A stretch of 64,000 nt of DNA from Odobenus rosmarus divergens (Eukaryota; Chordata; Mammalia; Carnivora; Odobenidae), in the NCBI RefSeq assembly GCF_000321225.1, contig NW_004450664.1, forward strand, positions 1,624,275 to 1,688,274, written 5' to 3'. Made by a program: the position numbers and the translations under genes. Position 1 is the first letter of the stretch; each line of letters opens with the position of its first letter. Positions 1 through 8,806 of this stretch are shown in pieces. The notes beneath the pieces are model-generated. The model was not told where the DNA came from. It did no database searches and was given only the letters and a program-made list of their open reading frames with translations.

Positions 1-619
1 CAAAGAGATTGAAGGGTTTTTCTACATCTGGCAGGCCCAGGGCTGGAGCCTGCCCCAGGGCAGTCTTTACCTCTGTGAAGGTGGCTTGTGCTTCCTCAGT
101 CCAGGCAGGGGGTTCTCGACCTGGTCCCCCTGAGATCATAGAGGGGTCTTGCTATTGTCGAGAACCCGGGGATCCAGCTGCGGCAGAATCCTGCAGCCCC
201 CAGGAATTCTCGTAGGCCCCTTTCGTCTGGGGCTGTGGCAGGGAGATGATGACCCTTTTCCTCTCCGGCCCTAGTTCTCTTTTCCCTTGGGTGAGGAGGA
301 AACCAAGGTGTCAGACCTGTTGTTGGCACATTTGTGCCCTCTTCCATGAGGCTCGGTACCCTGAGTCTGACAGGAGCTGTAGGAGGGCCTTTGTGCCTTT
401 TGTGCAGTCTTCTTGTGTGTCACTGGCGAGGAGGAGGTCATCCACATACTGGAGGAGGGTGCATCGTGTGGCCCCTCTTGGGAAGCTGGCGAGGTCCGCG
501 GCCAGTGCTTCCCCAAAGAGGGTTGGTGAGTTTTTAAACCCCTGCGGGAGGCGCGTCCAAGTCAGTTGCACCTGGCGCCCTGTATCAGGTTCAGTCCATT
601 CAATGGCAAACAGTGGCTA
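1..619 (-). pseudogene. pol: Endogenous retroviral pol, RT palm/thumb/connection (broken, runs off window)
   Basis: [16 protein letters not shown] and YVDD (codons at 448-437) are RT motifs B and C; YVDD holds two catalytic aspartates and is the usual gammaretroviral form. After another frameshift near 330-350 the connection region reads [17 protein letters not shown]. The element continues left of position 1. Confidence 0.9.
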
Positions 620-1425
620 GCTCTGGGGAGCTAAGCGGAGGCAGAAGAAGGCATCCTTCAAATCTAGGCAAGTGAACCATCTGGCCAACCCTGGGATTTG
701 GCCGAGGAGGGTGTATGGATTCGGGACCACTGGGTGCAGAGAGATGGTCACCTTGTTGATGGCCTTAGGTCTTGAACTGGTCGGTATCCCCCTCCTGGAT
801 TCTTGACTGGCAGGAGTGGGGTATTCCAGGCCGACTGGCACTCGACTAGAATACCTGCTTCTTTGAGTTTGGCCAGATGTTCTTGGACGCCGATCTTAGC
901 TCCTTGTGGAAGGGGGTATTGCCTTTGCCTCTGAGGTTGGGCTCCCGGGATCAGTTCAACAATGATAGGGGCCCAATTCCGGGCTAGTCCATGTGGGTGG
1001 TTTTCAGCCCATTCTGAAGGGAAGGTGAGTCTGAACTCCAGTAGGCTGCTCGGTTGGGCCTGGGCACAGAATAGCCTCCATTCTTCTTCCCTCGGCATGG
1101 TAATTGCTACTACCAGAGACGCCGTCTCCTCTTGCCTTGGGTTCATTCGGAGGCGAGTGTGTCCGGTGGGCTCAAAGGCCATCTGAGCCCTTAGCTTGGA
1201 GAGTATGTCTCGGCCCGGGAGAAGGATGGGGCAGTCAGGCAGATAAAGGAATTCGTGTTGGACCTCGTGGCCCCCGAGGTCGCACTGGCGAGCCTGGCAC
1301 AAGGCTGTTGTATCTGCCCGCGTCCCAGTGGCCCCAAGGATGGTCGCAGTCCTTTTGCTGAAAGGGGCCGCTGGGGAGGTGACAACAGAGTGCTGGGCCC
1401 CAGTATCAACCATAAAAGTCACCGG
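620..1425 (-). pseudogene. pol: Endogenous retroviral pol, protease and RT N-terminal region (broken)
   Basis: The protease active-site triad is visible as VDTGAQHSVV, with GRDILSKL further on as the conserved C-terminal motif of retroviral proteases. The RT fingers follow (LKEAGILVECQSAWNTPLLP, then NPGGGYRPVQDLR). A frameshift near 770-840 moves RT into another frame, where VVPNPYTLLGQIPGL and the motif A region (FTCLDLKDAFF) are read. That frame ends in a TAG at 617-619. Remnant only. Confidence 0.9.
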
Positions 1426-1429
1426 TTGG

Positions 1430-1780
1430 CCCCCTCTTCATTCTGACCATGGGCTCATGGGGGCCGAGGAGAAAGAGCCCGTCCCCCTCAGTCTGAGTCC
1501 ATTCCCGCAAGGCCTGTGAGGGCCTCCTCTCGGGGCTCTTCCTGGTAGCGGCTGGGCTTCTGAGCCTTCCCCCGTGGGGACATTTGTTTTTCCAATATCC
1601 TTTCTCCTTACGGTAGGCACATTGATCCCTTGCCAAGGGGGCTCTGGGCTTCCCCCCTTTCAGTGGTCGGGGTCTCCCCGCCTTTGTGTTGTCCTTTTCT
1701 TTCAGGGCGGCGACGAGGAGGCTGACTTTCTTTTTCATCTTTTTGTCGGCTTCCCGTTCGGCTGCGACCTCCCTGTTCAT
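1430..1780 (-). pseudogene. gag: Endogenous retroviral gag, nucleocapsid with damaged zinc knuckle
   Basis: A basic, lysine-rich stretch (EREADKKMKKKVSLL) is followed by one zinc-knuckle-like motif, CAYRKEKGYWKNKC. The family pattern is C-X2-C-X4-H-X4-C, so the second Cys is Arg (CGT, one transition from TGT) and the His is Tyr (TAT, one transition from CAT). Two of four zinc ligands are lost. A frameshift near 1430-1440 separates this reading from the protease. Confidence 0.85.
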
Positions 1781-2018
1781 GTAGACCTTATTGGCAATCT
1801 GTTAGCTGGGTGATGTTCATCCTGGCAAAACCCTCTAGTTTCTGGTTTTTTTCTGATGTCTGGGGCGGCCTGAGCCACGAAGGAGGTGTTTACCATCTGT
1901 TGGCTTTCCTGTGCCTTGGGGTCAAATGGAGCGTATATCCTGTAGGCTTCACATAGTCTTTTGTAGTAGTCCCCAGGGGACTCCCCTGGTTGTTGAGTGA
2001 CCGAGGATACCTTAGTCA
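1777..2018 (-). pseudogene. gag: Endogenous retroviral gag, capsid C-terminal part with major homology region (broken)
   Basis: After the SINE the reading resumes with QQPGESPGDYYKRLCEAY, which fits the retroviral capsid major homology region, followed by YAPFDPKAQESQQMV. The frame drifts after about residue 60 (near 1840), where sequence leading to nucleocapsid continues in another frame. This is the other half of the capsid split at 2019-2255. Confidence 0.85.
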
Positions 2019-2034
2019 TGTTCATGGGTTTCTT

Positions 2035-2239
2035 TTTTTTTCAAAGATTTTATTTATTTATTTGAGAAAAAGTGAATGAGAGAGAGAGAGACAGCACATG
2101 AGAGGGGGGAGGGTCAGAGGGAGAAGCAGACTCCCTGCTGAGCAGGGAGCCCGATGTGGGACTCGATCCTGGGACTCCAGGATCCTGACCTGAGCTGAAA
2201 GCAGTCGCTCAACCAACTGAGCCACCCAGGTGCCCCAAG
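2035..2239 (-). mobile_element. CAN-SINE inserted into retroviral gag
   Basis: On the + strand the element runs from a T-rich tail with TTTATTTATTTGAGA to GAGCCACCCAGGTGCCCC, so it is a - strand CAN-SINE. It is flanked by near-identical TSDs, TGTTCATGGGTTTCTT at 2019-2034 and TGTTCATAGGTTTCTT at 2240-2255. The duplicated target is gag sequence, so the SINE arrived after the provirus. Confidence 0.95.
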
Positions 2240-2255
2240 TGTTCATAGGTTTCTT

Positions 2256-2656
2256 AGCTCCCACCTAGATTCCCCGGAGGAGGGCCTCCTGGTATCTGGA
2301 CAGGTGGGCCTGTCCCTCGGTTGTGGTGAAGTCCCATGCTGGGTGCTCTTCGGGTGCGGCTGTATTAGCCCAGGCAGCAGGGTCGATGACTCCTGCTGGT
2401 GCGTGCTCTTCCAGGTACTGCCGTAACCTTTCATTATTCTCCTCCTTTCCTCTGTGTTAAACAGGGTGTGGAGTAACTGTTGGCAATCTTCCCAGGTTGG
2501 CTGATGAGTATGGAAGAGGTAATCTATGAGGTCTACCATAGCCTGTGGTTTCTCAGAATAGGATGGGGTGTTATGTTTCCAGTTGAGGAGGTCGGAGGTG
2601 GAGAAGGGCTGATAATACATCATGGAACCGGCCGGGTTGGACCGCCCTGTCTTCAT
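2256..2656 (-). pseudogene. gag: Endogenous retroviral gag, capsid N-terminal part (broken)
   Basis: The start of this open stretch resembles gammaretroviral capsid (YYQPFSTSDLLNWK, then QPTWEDCQQLLHTLF). It is in a different frame from the matrix/p12 segment. Similarity fades after about residue 75, indicating a further frameshift near 2430. The segment ends at the SINE insertion that splits capsid. Confidence 0.85.
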
Positions 2657-3282
2657 TGTGCCTCTCGGGTTCCCATGTCTCTCGTACCGGCATTTGGAGG
2701 GTGCTTGCGTCTGGCCTGGGGTGCAGCCGCTGGATCCTCTGGGCCTGGGGGTGCCGGTGAAACTGATGGCGGTGGAGTATCTGGAGCTGAAAGGCCAGGT
2801 GTAGACGGTCTTGGGGTTATGTACGGTGGGGGCAGGGTTGGTTCGTCCTTGGGATCTCTGGCTGGGATTTGTGGAGACTGGGGCTTTTGCTGATTTTCTT
2901 TAGGTCTCTTGGATAAGGCGATTAAGACCCTGGCTTGTCCCTGCCTATTGTAAGCGAATCGCACCCAGGCGGGAAGGGTTTGAGCAATTCCTAGCCAGGA
3001 GTCAATGTACAGAAACTGGTCGGGGTGTCCTGGTTCTCCTGTTATGACTTGCCATACTTGACGAATCGTTGGGACATCCAGTGTCCCTTCTGAAGGCCAC
3101 CCAACATTAAATGTGGGCCATTCCAATTCGCATAGGGTTCTCAACTTGCCGGGGTTCATCCTCACTCCATAGTCTCCCGAAAACCCCTTCTTGAAATTTT
3201 TGATCATGGTCTCTAGAACCGTAGGTTTACTCTGCCCTAACCCCACGGTGATGTTCCCGTGTGTTGGCGCAGAGGCAGACAA
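2653..3282 (-). pseudogene. gag: Endogenous retroviral gag, matrix and p12-like region (broken)
   Basis: A 209-residue open stretch. Roughly residues 15-100 look like gammaretroviral matrix (TMIKNFKKGF, LCELEWPTFNVGWPSEGT). A proline-rich p12-like part follows, with a PPPY late-domain motif near residue 153 that in live viruses recruits Nedd4-type ligases for budding. The Met of the usual myristoylated Met-Gly-Gln start appears replaced by a Leu codon (reads GLGQSKP), so the upstream ATG at 3282 is probably not the original start. The frame ends at 2653, where capsid sequence continues in another frame. Non-functional remnant. Confidence 0.85.
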
Positions 3283-3900
3283 AGAGGGGGTACCTCCTGA
3301 GGTGAGGAGACCAATCAGATGCCCATCTGGCCGTGTCCTGAAGGAGCTTAGGTGAGGCTTAGCCCTAGCAGTCTCAGTGTTGTGACTTACAATCGGAAGC
3401 TATTCCGATGCCGCTATAGACTGTATGCCGTTCACCACGGAATCGCAGATGGGCCCACTCAGGCTTCTGGGTACCTTAAGGGTGCCCGCCTGTGGAGTCA
3501 CAGAATCAGTCCGCTTGAGCAAGCCAGGTCGGACTGCACAATCACTCACACATTTACTTTCCAGAAGTTATTACATTCCCTCCCTGGGAATCCCTACCTG
3601 TGAGACCTCTAAGAGGTCTCTGGGAGGTGATCAGGCTCCCCTTCCACCCCAGTGGGGGTGGGCCTGTCTGCATCCTGGGGACCCAGGCCTTACCGGAATC
3701 TGACATTGGGACCAGGTCCTCACCTGCCAAGTCTCCTTGAGTCCGGCGGGAACAGCGGAGCAGGGCTGGCCTGAGGCGACCGGGGCAGGAGACTGCTGAA
3801 AATTAGGCAGGGCGCGCCTTCTCCATTATGGTATCTCGTTCCATCACCGCCCTGCTGTTGCCCCCAAACCGATGGCAACAATGGGCCAGCGCGGTTGGGT
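3283..3900 (-). other. Retroviral untranslated leader
   Basis: About 620 bases lie between the primer-binding site and the first recognisable gag residues, as in gammaretroviral leaders that carry the splice donor and packaging signal. I cannot identify a specific packaging hairpin or donor. Short open stretches here show no recognisable protein similarity. Confidence 0.55.
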
Positions 3901-3918
3901 TTCCTGGTCAGGGAACCA
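3901..3918 (-). other. Retroviral primer-binding site, tRNA-Glu type
   Basis: The - strand reads TGGTTCCCTGACCAGGAA directly after the LTR end and a TT dinucleotide. This is the complement of the 3' end of tRNA-Glu with one mismatch (A for G at position 14). A tRNA-Glu primer defines the HERV-E naming convention, whereas murine-leukaemia-type elements usually use tRNA-Pro. Confidence 0.8.
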
Positions 3919-3992
3919 AATGTTCCGGAACCTGGACTGGATCGCCCGACGGAAGAACCAAGCAGCACTCGGAGATCTTGGAGGATAGGAGG

Positions 3993-3998
3993 TTTATT
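3993..3998 (-). terminator. LTR polyadenylation signal AATAAA
   Basis: The - strand reads TTAAATAAACC, a canonical AATAAA downstream of the TATA box and upstream of U5, as in gammaretroviral LTRs where the signal lies in R. Confidence 0.65.
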
Positions 3999-4067
3999 TA
4001 ACGCTGGCGGGCTCAGAGGAGAATGGTCTCCAAAGGTCTGAGCCCCGAGCACAAACGAAGGGGGTAA

Positions 4068-4073
4068 TTTATA
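4068..4073 (-). promoter_or_regulatory. LTR TATA box
   Basis: The - strand reads TGTATAAATTACCCCC here. It lies about 75 bases upstream of the LTR AATAAA, so initiation would fall near 4040. An LTR promoter here would fire antisense to ACTR3B. Activity is not shown by sequence alone. Confidence 0.6.
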
Positions 4074-4308
4074 CACTTCTGCTTCCTCATACTTGGCACT
4101 TTTGGCGCGTGCACAAAGTGGGGCAGGGAGAAGAACCCGGATTGGCACGAGCAGGAAGCAGAGCAGGAAGAAGAACCCGGAAGAGCCCCGGGTCGGGCTG
4201 GGACTCCCTTGCTGGCTCGGTGGGCCATCTTAGGACACAGATTTCCCTTATCAGTGTAAGGGTTGAGGCCAAGGAGGCCATCAGTCAGGGTCTCCTGAAG
4301 AACAATCA

Positions 4309-4705
4309 ATAGGATATTACCCCACTCCCCAATCTGTATCTATTTTCTACCTGTCTATCTATCTATCTGATCTTGCTCTAGCCCTCTATATATTTATTTT
4401 AAAGAATTGGCCTGCTTTCAGTTTGGGAGGTCCAAAATGTTTAGGGCAGGCTGGCAGGCTGGAAACCCAGACAAGGGCTGACCCTGCAGCCTTAAGGCAG
4501 GATTCCTTCTACTGTGGGAACCTAGGTGTTTGCTCTTGAGACAGGCCTTCTCCTGTGTGAATGAGGCCCATCCACATTATTGAGGGTACTCCGTACATTA
4601 ACTGCATCTACCAAATACCCTCATAATGACGTCTAGGTTAATGTTGATTAAATCACTGGGTGTGATAGCCAGGCCAGGCTGACACATAAAATTAACCATC
4701 ACAGA
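4309..4705 (+). repeat. Old dispersed mammalian repeat (family not assigned)
   Basis: The stretch from TTTATTTTAAAGAATTGGCC (about 4390) to GACACATAAAATTAACCATC (about 4700) matches a common ancient dispersed repeat from memory. I cannot name the family without a library search. It includes a short (TATC)n run near 4350. Confidence 0.5.
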
Positions 4706-5158
4706 AGCTAAGAGGGAGTAGTTGAAGAAAGAAGAAAGACAGCTCTGGAAGCCAAGGGAAGACGACTGTCACCAGCCTTGTCAGGTGATGCTGACAGGTC
4801 ACGCAGGGTGGGGGTGGAGAAGTGGCCGTCGGGTTTTTGGGGAAGAGGCGAGCCGCCTGGGAGGAGTTGGGCAGGGACGTGACTACAGCAGTTGCAGGAG
4901 AAGGAGGGGTCACGAGGGAGAGAGAGGGTGTGCAGACATTCCTGTGAGACATTTGTCATTAGTTGTCTCATCCCCCAAATCAGGCAGCTGTGTACGGCCA
5001 GCCCTGGAGGTTCACTTGGATTTTCTCTGGGCCACGGGGCTGCGTCCTGCGGCCCACATTTTAGAGATAGGCTTGTTCAAACTTGGCTGGGATTGCGGTC
5101 TCTGGGATCCGCCCGAGAGTCAAGAAGCTCTTGTCCCTCAAAAGGGACAGCCTTTCAA
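4706..5158. other. Non-repetitive intronic sequence, nothing recognised
   Basis: No exon, RNA gene or named repeat recognised; open frames here lack protein-like similarity and splice context. Confidence 0.5.
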
Positions 5159-5172
5159 GAATACAGTGGGGT

Positions 5173-5358
5173 GGGGGGCGCCTGGGGGGCTCGGTTAAGC
5201 GACTGCCTTCGGCTCAGGTCATGGTCCTGGCGTCCCGGGATCGAGTCCCGCATCGGGCTCCCTGCTCGGCGGGGAGTCTGCTTCTCCCTCTGACCCTCCC
5301 TCCTCTTGTGCTCTCTCTCTCTCTCAAATAAATAAAATCTTTAAAAAAAAGAGAGAGA
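5173..5358 (+). mobile_element. CAN-SINE (first of a tandem pair)
   Basis: Runs from GGGCGCCTGGGGGGCTCGG through CTCGGCGGGGAGTCTGC and a CT-rich part to AAATAAATAAAATCTTT and A-rich tail. Left TSD GAATACAGTG at 5159-5168, repeated at 5361-5370 between this SINE and the next. Confidence 0.93.
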
Positions 5359-5385
5359 GAGAATACAGTGCGGGGTGGGGGGGTG

Positions 5386-5576
5386 GCGCCTGTGTAGCTC
5401 AGTCGTTAAACCTCTGCCTTCAGCTCAGGTCATGATCCCAGGGTCCTGGGATCGAGCCCCGTATCGGGCTCCCTGCTCCGCGGGAAGCCTGCTTCTCCCT
5501 CTCCCACTCCCCCTGCTTGTGTTCCTTCTCTCACTGTGTCTCTGTCAAATAAATAAATAAAATCTTAAAAAAAAAA
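5386..5576 (+). mobile_element. CAN-SINE (second of a tandem pair)
   Basis: Head GCGCCTGTGTAGCTCAG, body with ATGATCCCAGGGTCCTGGG, tail AAATAAATAAATAAAATC. It is followed at 5577-5590 by a third copy of the target (GAGTACAGTGGGGG), so it inserted at the duplicated target of its neighbour. Confidence 0.93.
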
Positions 5577-5590
5577 GAGTACAGTGGGGG

Positions 5591-6900
5591 TTCCCAGGAG
5601 GTTCTGATGGGGTTGTCAGCCTGACCTGCAGTGAGCGGCAGGGGGAGACTCCCCTTGAGCACTGTACTGTGCGCTGCAGGGAACCCAGGAAGCGGGTTAA
5701 AGTTACACAGGATGGTGGATAGGTGGCAGTGTATGTCTGTCAAACTGGGTTAAAAATAAGAATAGCGTCTCTAGCCCAGAATCTGCTTAGCGTTACAGGA
5801 ATGGGAATTTTTGCCATTTTTAATATCATATTAGGTGTTAATGGAATGAACTTACTGACAATATGTTATTTCAAATCTTTCTGACTCAGGCTTCAGGTGG
5901 CCAAGAGGTGATGTGTGGTGCTTATAACGGCAAGTGCTGCCTTTGTCTTCGCTATCATAAAGACAGGACCTTTCTGTGCGTGGAGGGGTTTATAATTGAG
6001 ACTTTTATTTGCCCTCATGAAACAAGCATTTGTGCAGCCAAGTGAGGTATTAACTGTAATTGCCGAGGGCCCCTGAGAAGTCCAGCCACCGCAGTGACCT
6101 GAATGAACAGATCGAACACGGAGTGAGAGGGGTGCTGTGCAGTGAGGATTTGTGGCCATTTAGCAAGTCAGGGCACCACATTGTAAGATACAACTTTAGT
6201 CTAGAAAGCTTAGACTCCTTAGATGAGCAAAGAAGATTATTTACCCCTTAAAATGCATTTAGAAAATTTGAGAAATACCAAAATCTTTCATAAAACCGAA
6301 GTCACTCCTCTGTTATCATTGCTTATCATTACTTTGATGACCTTTCTTTTTCATGTTTTTGAAACATGAACAGGTCTGTCCTGCTACATGTATATTTCGT
6401 ATCCTATGTATTAACTTAGCATTATGTTGTGAACATTTTCTTAAGTAATCAACATTCTTCAAAAACAGTATTTTTAATGGGATCTAATGCTCTGTCCTTT
6501 GTCTGTTTCAGTATCCAACTCTTTTCTTACGTTAGGGTTTTGATATTTTGTAGCTTAGGTCAAGATCTCTTTCTTCCCAGGACATCATCTGACCCTCGCG
6601 GCGGCATGTCATTAGTGACGCTGTCTGAACCGGCTGGTTCTGACGGGAGAACTTGTGGACAGGGGCGCAGCAGGTGCCTCCTGGCTGCAGCGCTCGTCTG
6701 GGTCAATAGGTCTTTGATCACTCGCGGATTTCCGGCCAAAATCCCAGTGGGCCTGCAGGAGGAATACTGTCGGGCACTGATTGGGAAGGCATCTGTGTAG
6801 ACTGTCCTGACTGCTCTGGTTCTCTGTGGTGGGGAATCACTTGGTCTGTTTGCCAAAATAAACTGCCTATAGAATGAATCACATTGAATGTTGGCTTTTG
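5591..6900. other. Intronic sequence, nothing recognised
   Basis: Mixed composition with no named repeat or exon recognised. No ACTR3B coding motif was found on reading through the + strand. Confidence 0.45.
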
Positions 6901-6904
6901 TTTA

Positions 6905-7145
6905 ACATTTCTGGAGAAGTGTAATGCTTAGGAGTGCAGGCTCCAGAGCCAAACTGCCGGGTTATTGTTTTGCCTGAGCCACTTGGGAGCAGTCGGGACA
7001 GGGTGGGGACTGTTGGTCCCGTGCAGGATGGGCATAATTAGTGTGACTGCCTCATGGAATTACTGTGAGGACGCGCTGAGACAATCCTGACAAAGGATAA
7101 AGCGCAGCGCGTGCTACGCAGTTAGTACTAAGTAAATATTATGAT
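6905..7145 (+). repeat. MIR-like ancient SINE
   Basis: Shows GGAGTGCAGGCTCCAGAGCC, then CTCATGGAATTACTGTGAGG, and ends TTAGTACTAAGTAAATATTA, the order of a diverged MIR. Confidence 0.65.
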
Positions 7146-7164
7146 TTTATCATATTCTGCAAAT

Positions 7165-7350
7165 CCATGGGCTTTGGAGCCAGATCTGCGACTTAGGAGC
7201 TGTGCGGCTTTGGGCCAGTTATTTAACCGCTGATCTGTGGTACTTTAATCTGTAAGACAGGGTCACTTCATGATGTTGTTGTGAGGCTTGAATGGGACAG
7301 TTCCTGTTGTCGCATGGTAACGGGCACGCGCTGAGCGTGTGGGTGCTGAT
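7165..7350 (+). repeat. Second MIR-like ancient SINE
   Basis: TTTGGAGCCAGATCTG, then TTTGGGCCAGTTATTTAACC and GTTGTTGTGAGGCTTGAATG follow the MIR order; strongly diverged. Confidence 0.6.
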
Positions 7351-7779
7351 TGCTGTCCATAGTGGGACAGACCGGCCCCCTGACGTGACAGGACATCGAT
7401 GTGGGTTTAGCGCTACAGAAATGCTGCAGTTCTGTTTTATTCCAGCGAAGTAGTTGTATGAAATACGCATTTTTCTATTTGAGTTGATTCATTTACAAGG
7501 GAAGAGAGGAATTTTGTGACTTAGTAAAGCAGCCATCAGATTTGATATGACTCTCAGCAGATTAATGCATTTTGAGTTTTTCTTCTTGGTCTTCATAAAG
7601 ACTATGCATTAAGAACATACAGGGGAGAGAGATTCCCCCTTAGCCGAAGCTGATTGGTTGAGAGTCCAGGGCAGAAGTAGAGCCATTAGCTGGGTGGGAG
7701 AAGGGGTGGCTGAGGTGAGGGAAGGCTCTGAGTGAAGATCCTTAGGCAGGGGTGCGCCTGGCGCCTGCACGGGCATCAT

Positions 7780-8400
7780 TTTATTTATTCATTGAGCAGT
7801 GCTTGTGGGGAACCTGCTGTGTGCTGCTCCTTGTTCTGGGCCCTCTGGGGTCAGCTGTGACCAAAACGGAAAAAAATCCCTGCCATTGTGGGAGACTCTT
7901 CCAGGTATCTACTTGACTCACTTCCTTGGTACCTTCAACTCCTTGCTCGAATATCTTCTCATGAGGCTTCCTGACCAGCCTGCTGAAAATAGCATCTCTG
8001 CCCTGCCCCTTACACCCTATTTCACCCTTCCTTGCCTTAGTGTGTCCTGCACAGCACTTATCTCTGCTGCCTTCCCCATTTTTTTTTTATTTTTTTAAAC
8101 ATTTTATTTATTTATTTTTTTGAAGATTTTATTTTTTATTTATTTATTTGAGAGAGAGAGAGAGAGAATGAGAGATAGAGAGCATGAGAGGGAAGAGGGT
8201 CAGAGGGAGAAACAGACTCCCTGCTGAGCAGGGAGCCCGACATGGGACTCGATCCCGGGACTCCAGGATCATGACCTGAGCCGAAGGCAGTCGCTCAACC
8301 AACCGAGCCACCCAGGTGCCCCTGCCTTCCCCATTTTGACCTGTTAGGTTCAACACTGACCAGCAGTTTCTGGCACATGGTAGGATCTCAGTAAATATTG
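7780..8400. repeat. Diverged L2/MIR-type fragments interrupted by a SINE
   Basis: 7790-7890 has the ATTCATTGAGCAGTGCTTGT ... CCAAAACGGAAAAAAATCCC pattern of an L2 3' end. 8000-8080 and 8322-8400 resemble another old fragment ending CTCAGTAAATATTGCTGGA. A CAN-SINE splits the second one. Confidence 0.45.
8083..8321 (-). mobile_element. CAN-SINE
   Basis: T-rich tail at left, GAGCCACCCAGGTGCC at right, so it lies on the - strand. TSD CTGCCTTCCCCATTTT at 8067-8082 and 8322-8337. Confidence 0.95.
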
Positions 8401-8632
8401 CTGGATAATGCACAAGAGCACGGAGAGCTTTGTGAGCTCAGAGACAGGTGCCTTTGCTGCTTATACATAGGCAGGGGAGGAGGTGTGAGTCCTGAAAATG
8501 ATGAGCACTGGCGTCCTGGCACAGTTGCCACCATGTGGAGGTGGGGAGGACATGGAGCTGCAGGGGCCCGGTGGGCGTGGCCACAAGGAGGTAGGGCAGG
8601 TAGCCGGGAGTGAGATCTGGAGGGCCTTTGTA

Positions 8633-8794
8633 GGGGCGCCTGGGGGTCTCAGGGTCATGATCTTAAGGTCCTGGGATCGAGCCCTACCCTATGTTGGGCT
8701 CTGTGCTCAGTGGGGAATCTGCTTCTCCCTCTCCCTGCGTGTGTTCTCTCTCTGTTGCAAATAAATAAATAAAATATAAAAACAAAAACAAAGA
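8633..8794 (+). mobile_element. CAN-SINE with internal deletion
   Basis: Head GGGGCGCCTGGGGGTCTCAG passes directly to GGTCATGATC, so most of the tRNA-like promoter region is deleted. TSD AGGGCCTTTGTA at 8621-8632 and, after the A-rich tail, 8797-8806 (immediate 5' bases also match). Confidence 0.9.
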
Positions 8795-8806
8795 AGGGCC
8801 TTTGTA

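Larger units (their letters stand above)
1..4308 (-). mobile_element. 5' half of a class I endogenous retrovirus (gammaretrovirus-like, tRNA-Glu primer)
   Basis: Reading the - strand from 4308 to 1 gives the order LTR, primer-binding site, leader, gag (MA, p12-like, CA, NC), protease and reverse transcriptase, so this is a provirus cut by the left window edge. Gag-pol resembles gammaretroviruses: a PPPY late motif, a CA major homology region, a single CCHC-type knuckle, a DTG protease and a YVDD RT. The tRNA-Glu primer site places it near HERV-E-type elements, though that rests on one site. Every coding segment is separated from the next by a frameshift or stop, and a SINE sits in gag, so no protein can be made. 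It lies antisense to ACTR3B, as intronic retroviral insertions usually do. RNase H, integrase, env and the 3' LTR would be left of position 1. Confidence 0.93.
3921..4308 (-). repeat. 5' LTR of the endogenous retrovirus
   Basis: On the - strand the segment begins TGATTG at 4308 and ends GGAACA at 3921, two bases before the primer-binding site, which gives a TG...CA element of about 388 bases. It holds a TATAAA at 4073-4068 and an AATAAA at 3998-3993, about 75 bases apart, as expected for U3-R-U5 with the polyadenylation signal inside R. In U3 an 11-base stretch (AAGAACCCGGA on the + strand) recurs 40 bases apart at 4131 and 4171, a possible remnant of direct enhancer repeats. The distal border is inferred from the TG/CA rule alone because the partner LTR is outside the window; a second CA at 4303-4304 is an alternative end. 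Confidence 0.85.

Noticed and set aside
3720..4148. 142-codon - strand open frame across LTR and leader
   Set aside because: Crosses the LTR end and primer-binding site, which are non-coding; no protein similarity.
5173..5250. tRNA gene from the tRNA-like head of CAN-SINEs
   Set aside because: The promoter boxes belong to SINEs; no intact tRNA fold with anticodon and acceptor stem was seen at any copy.
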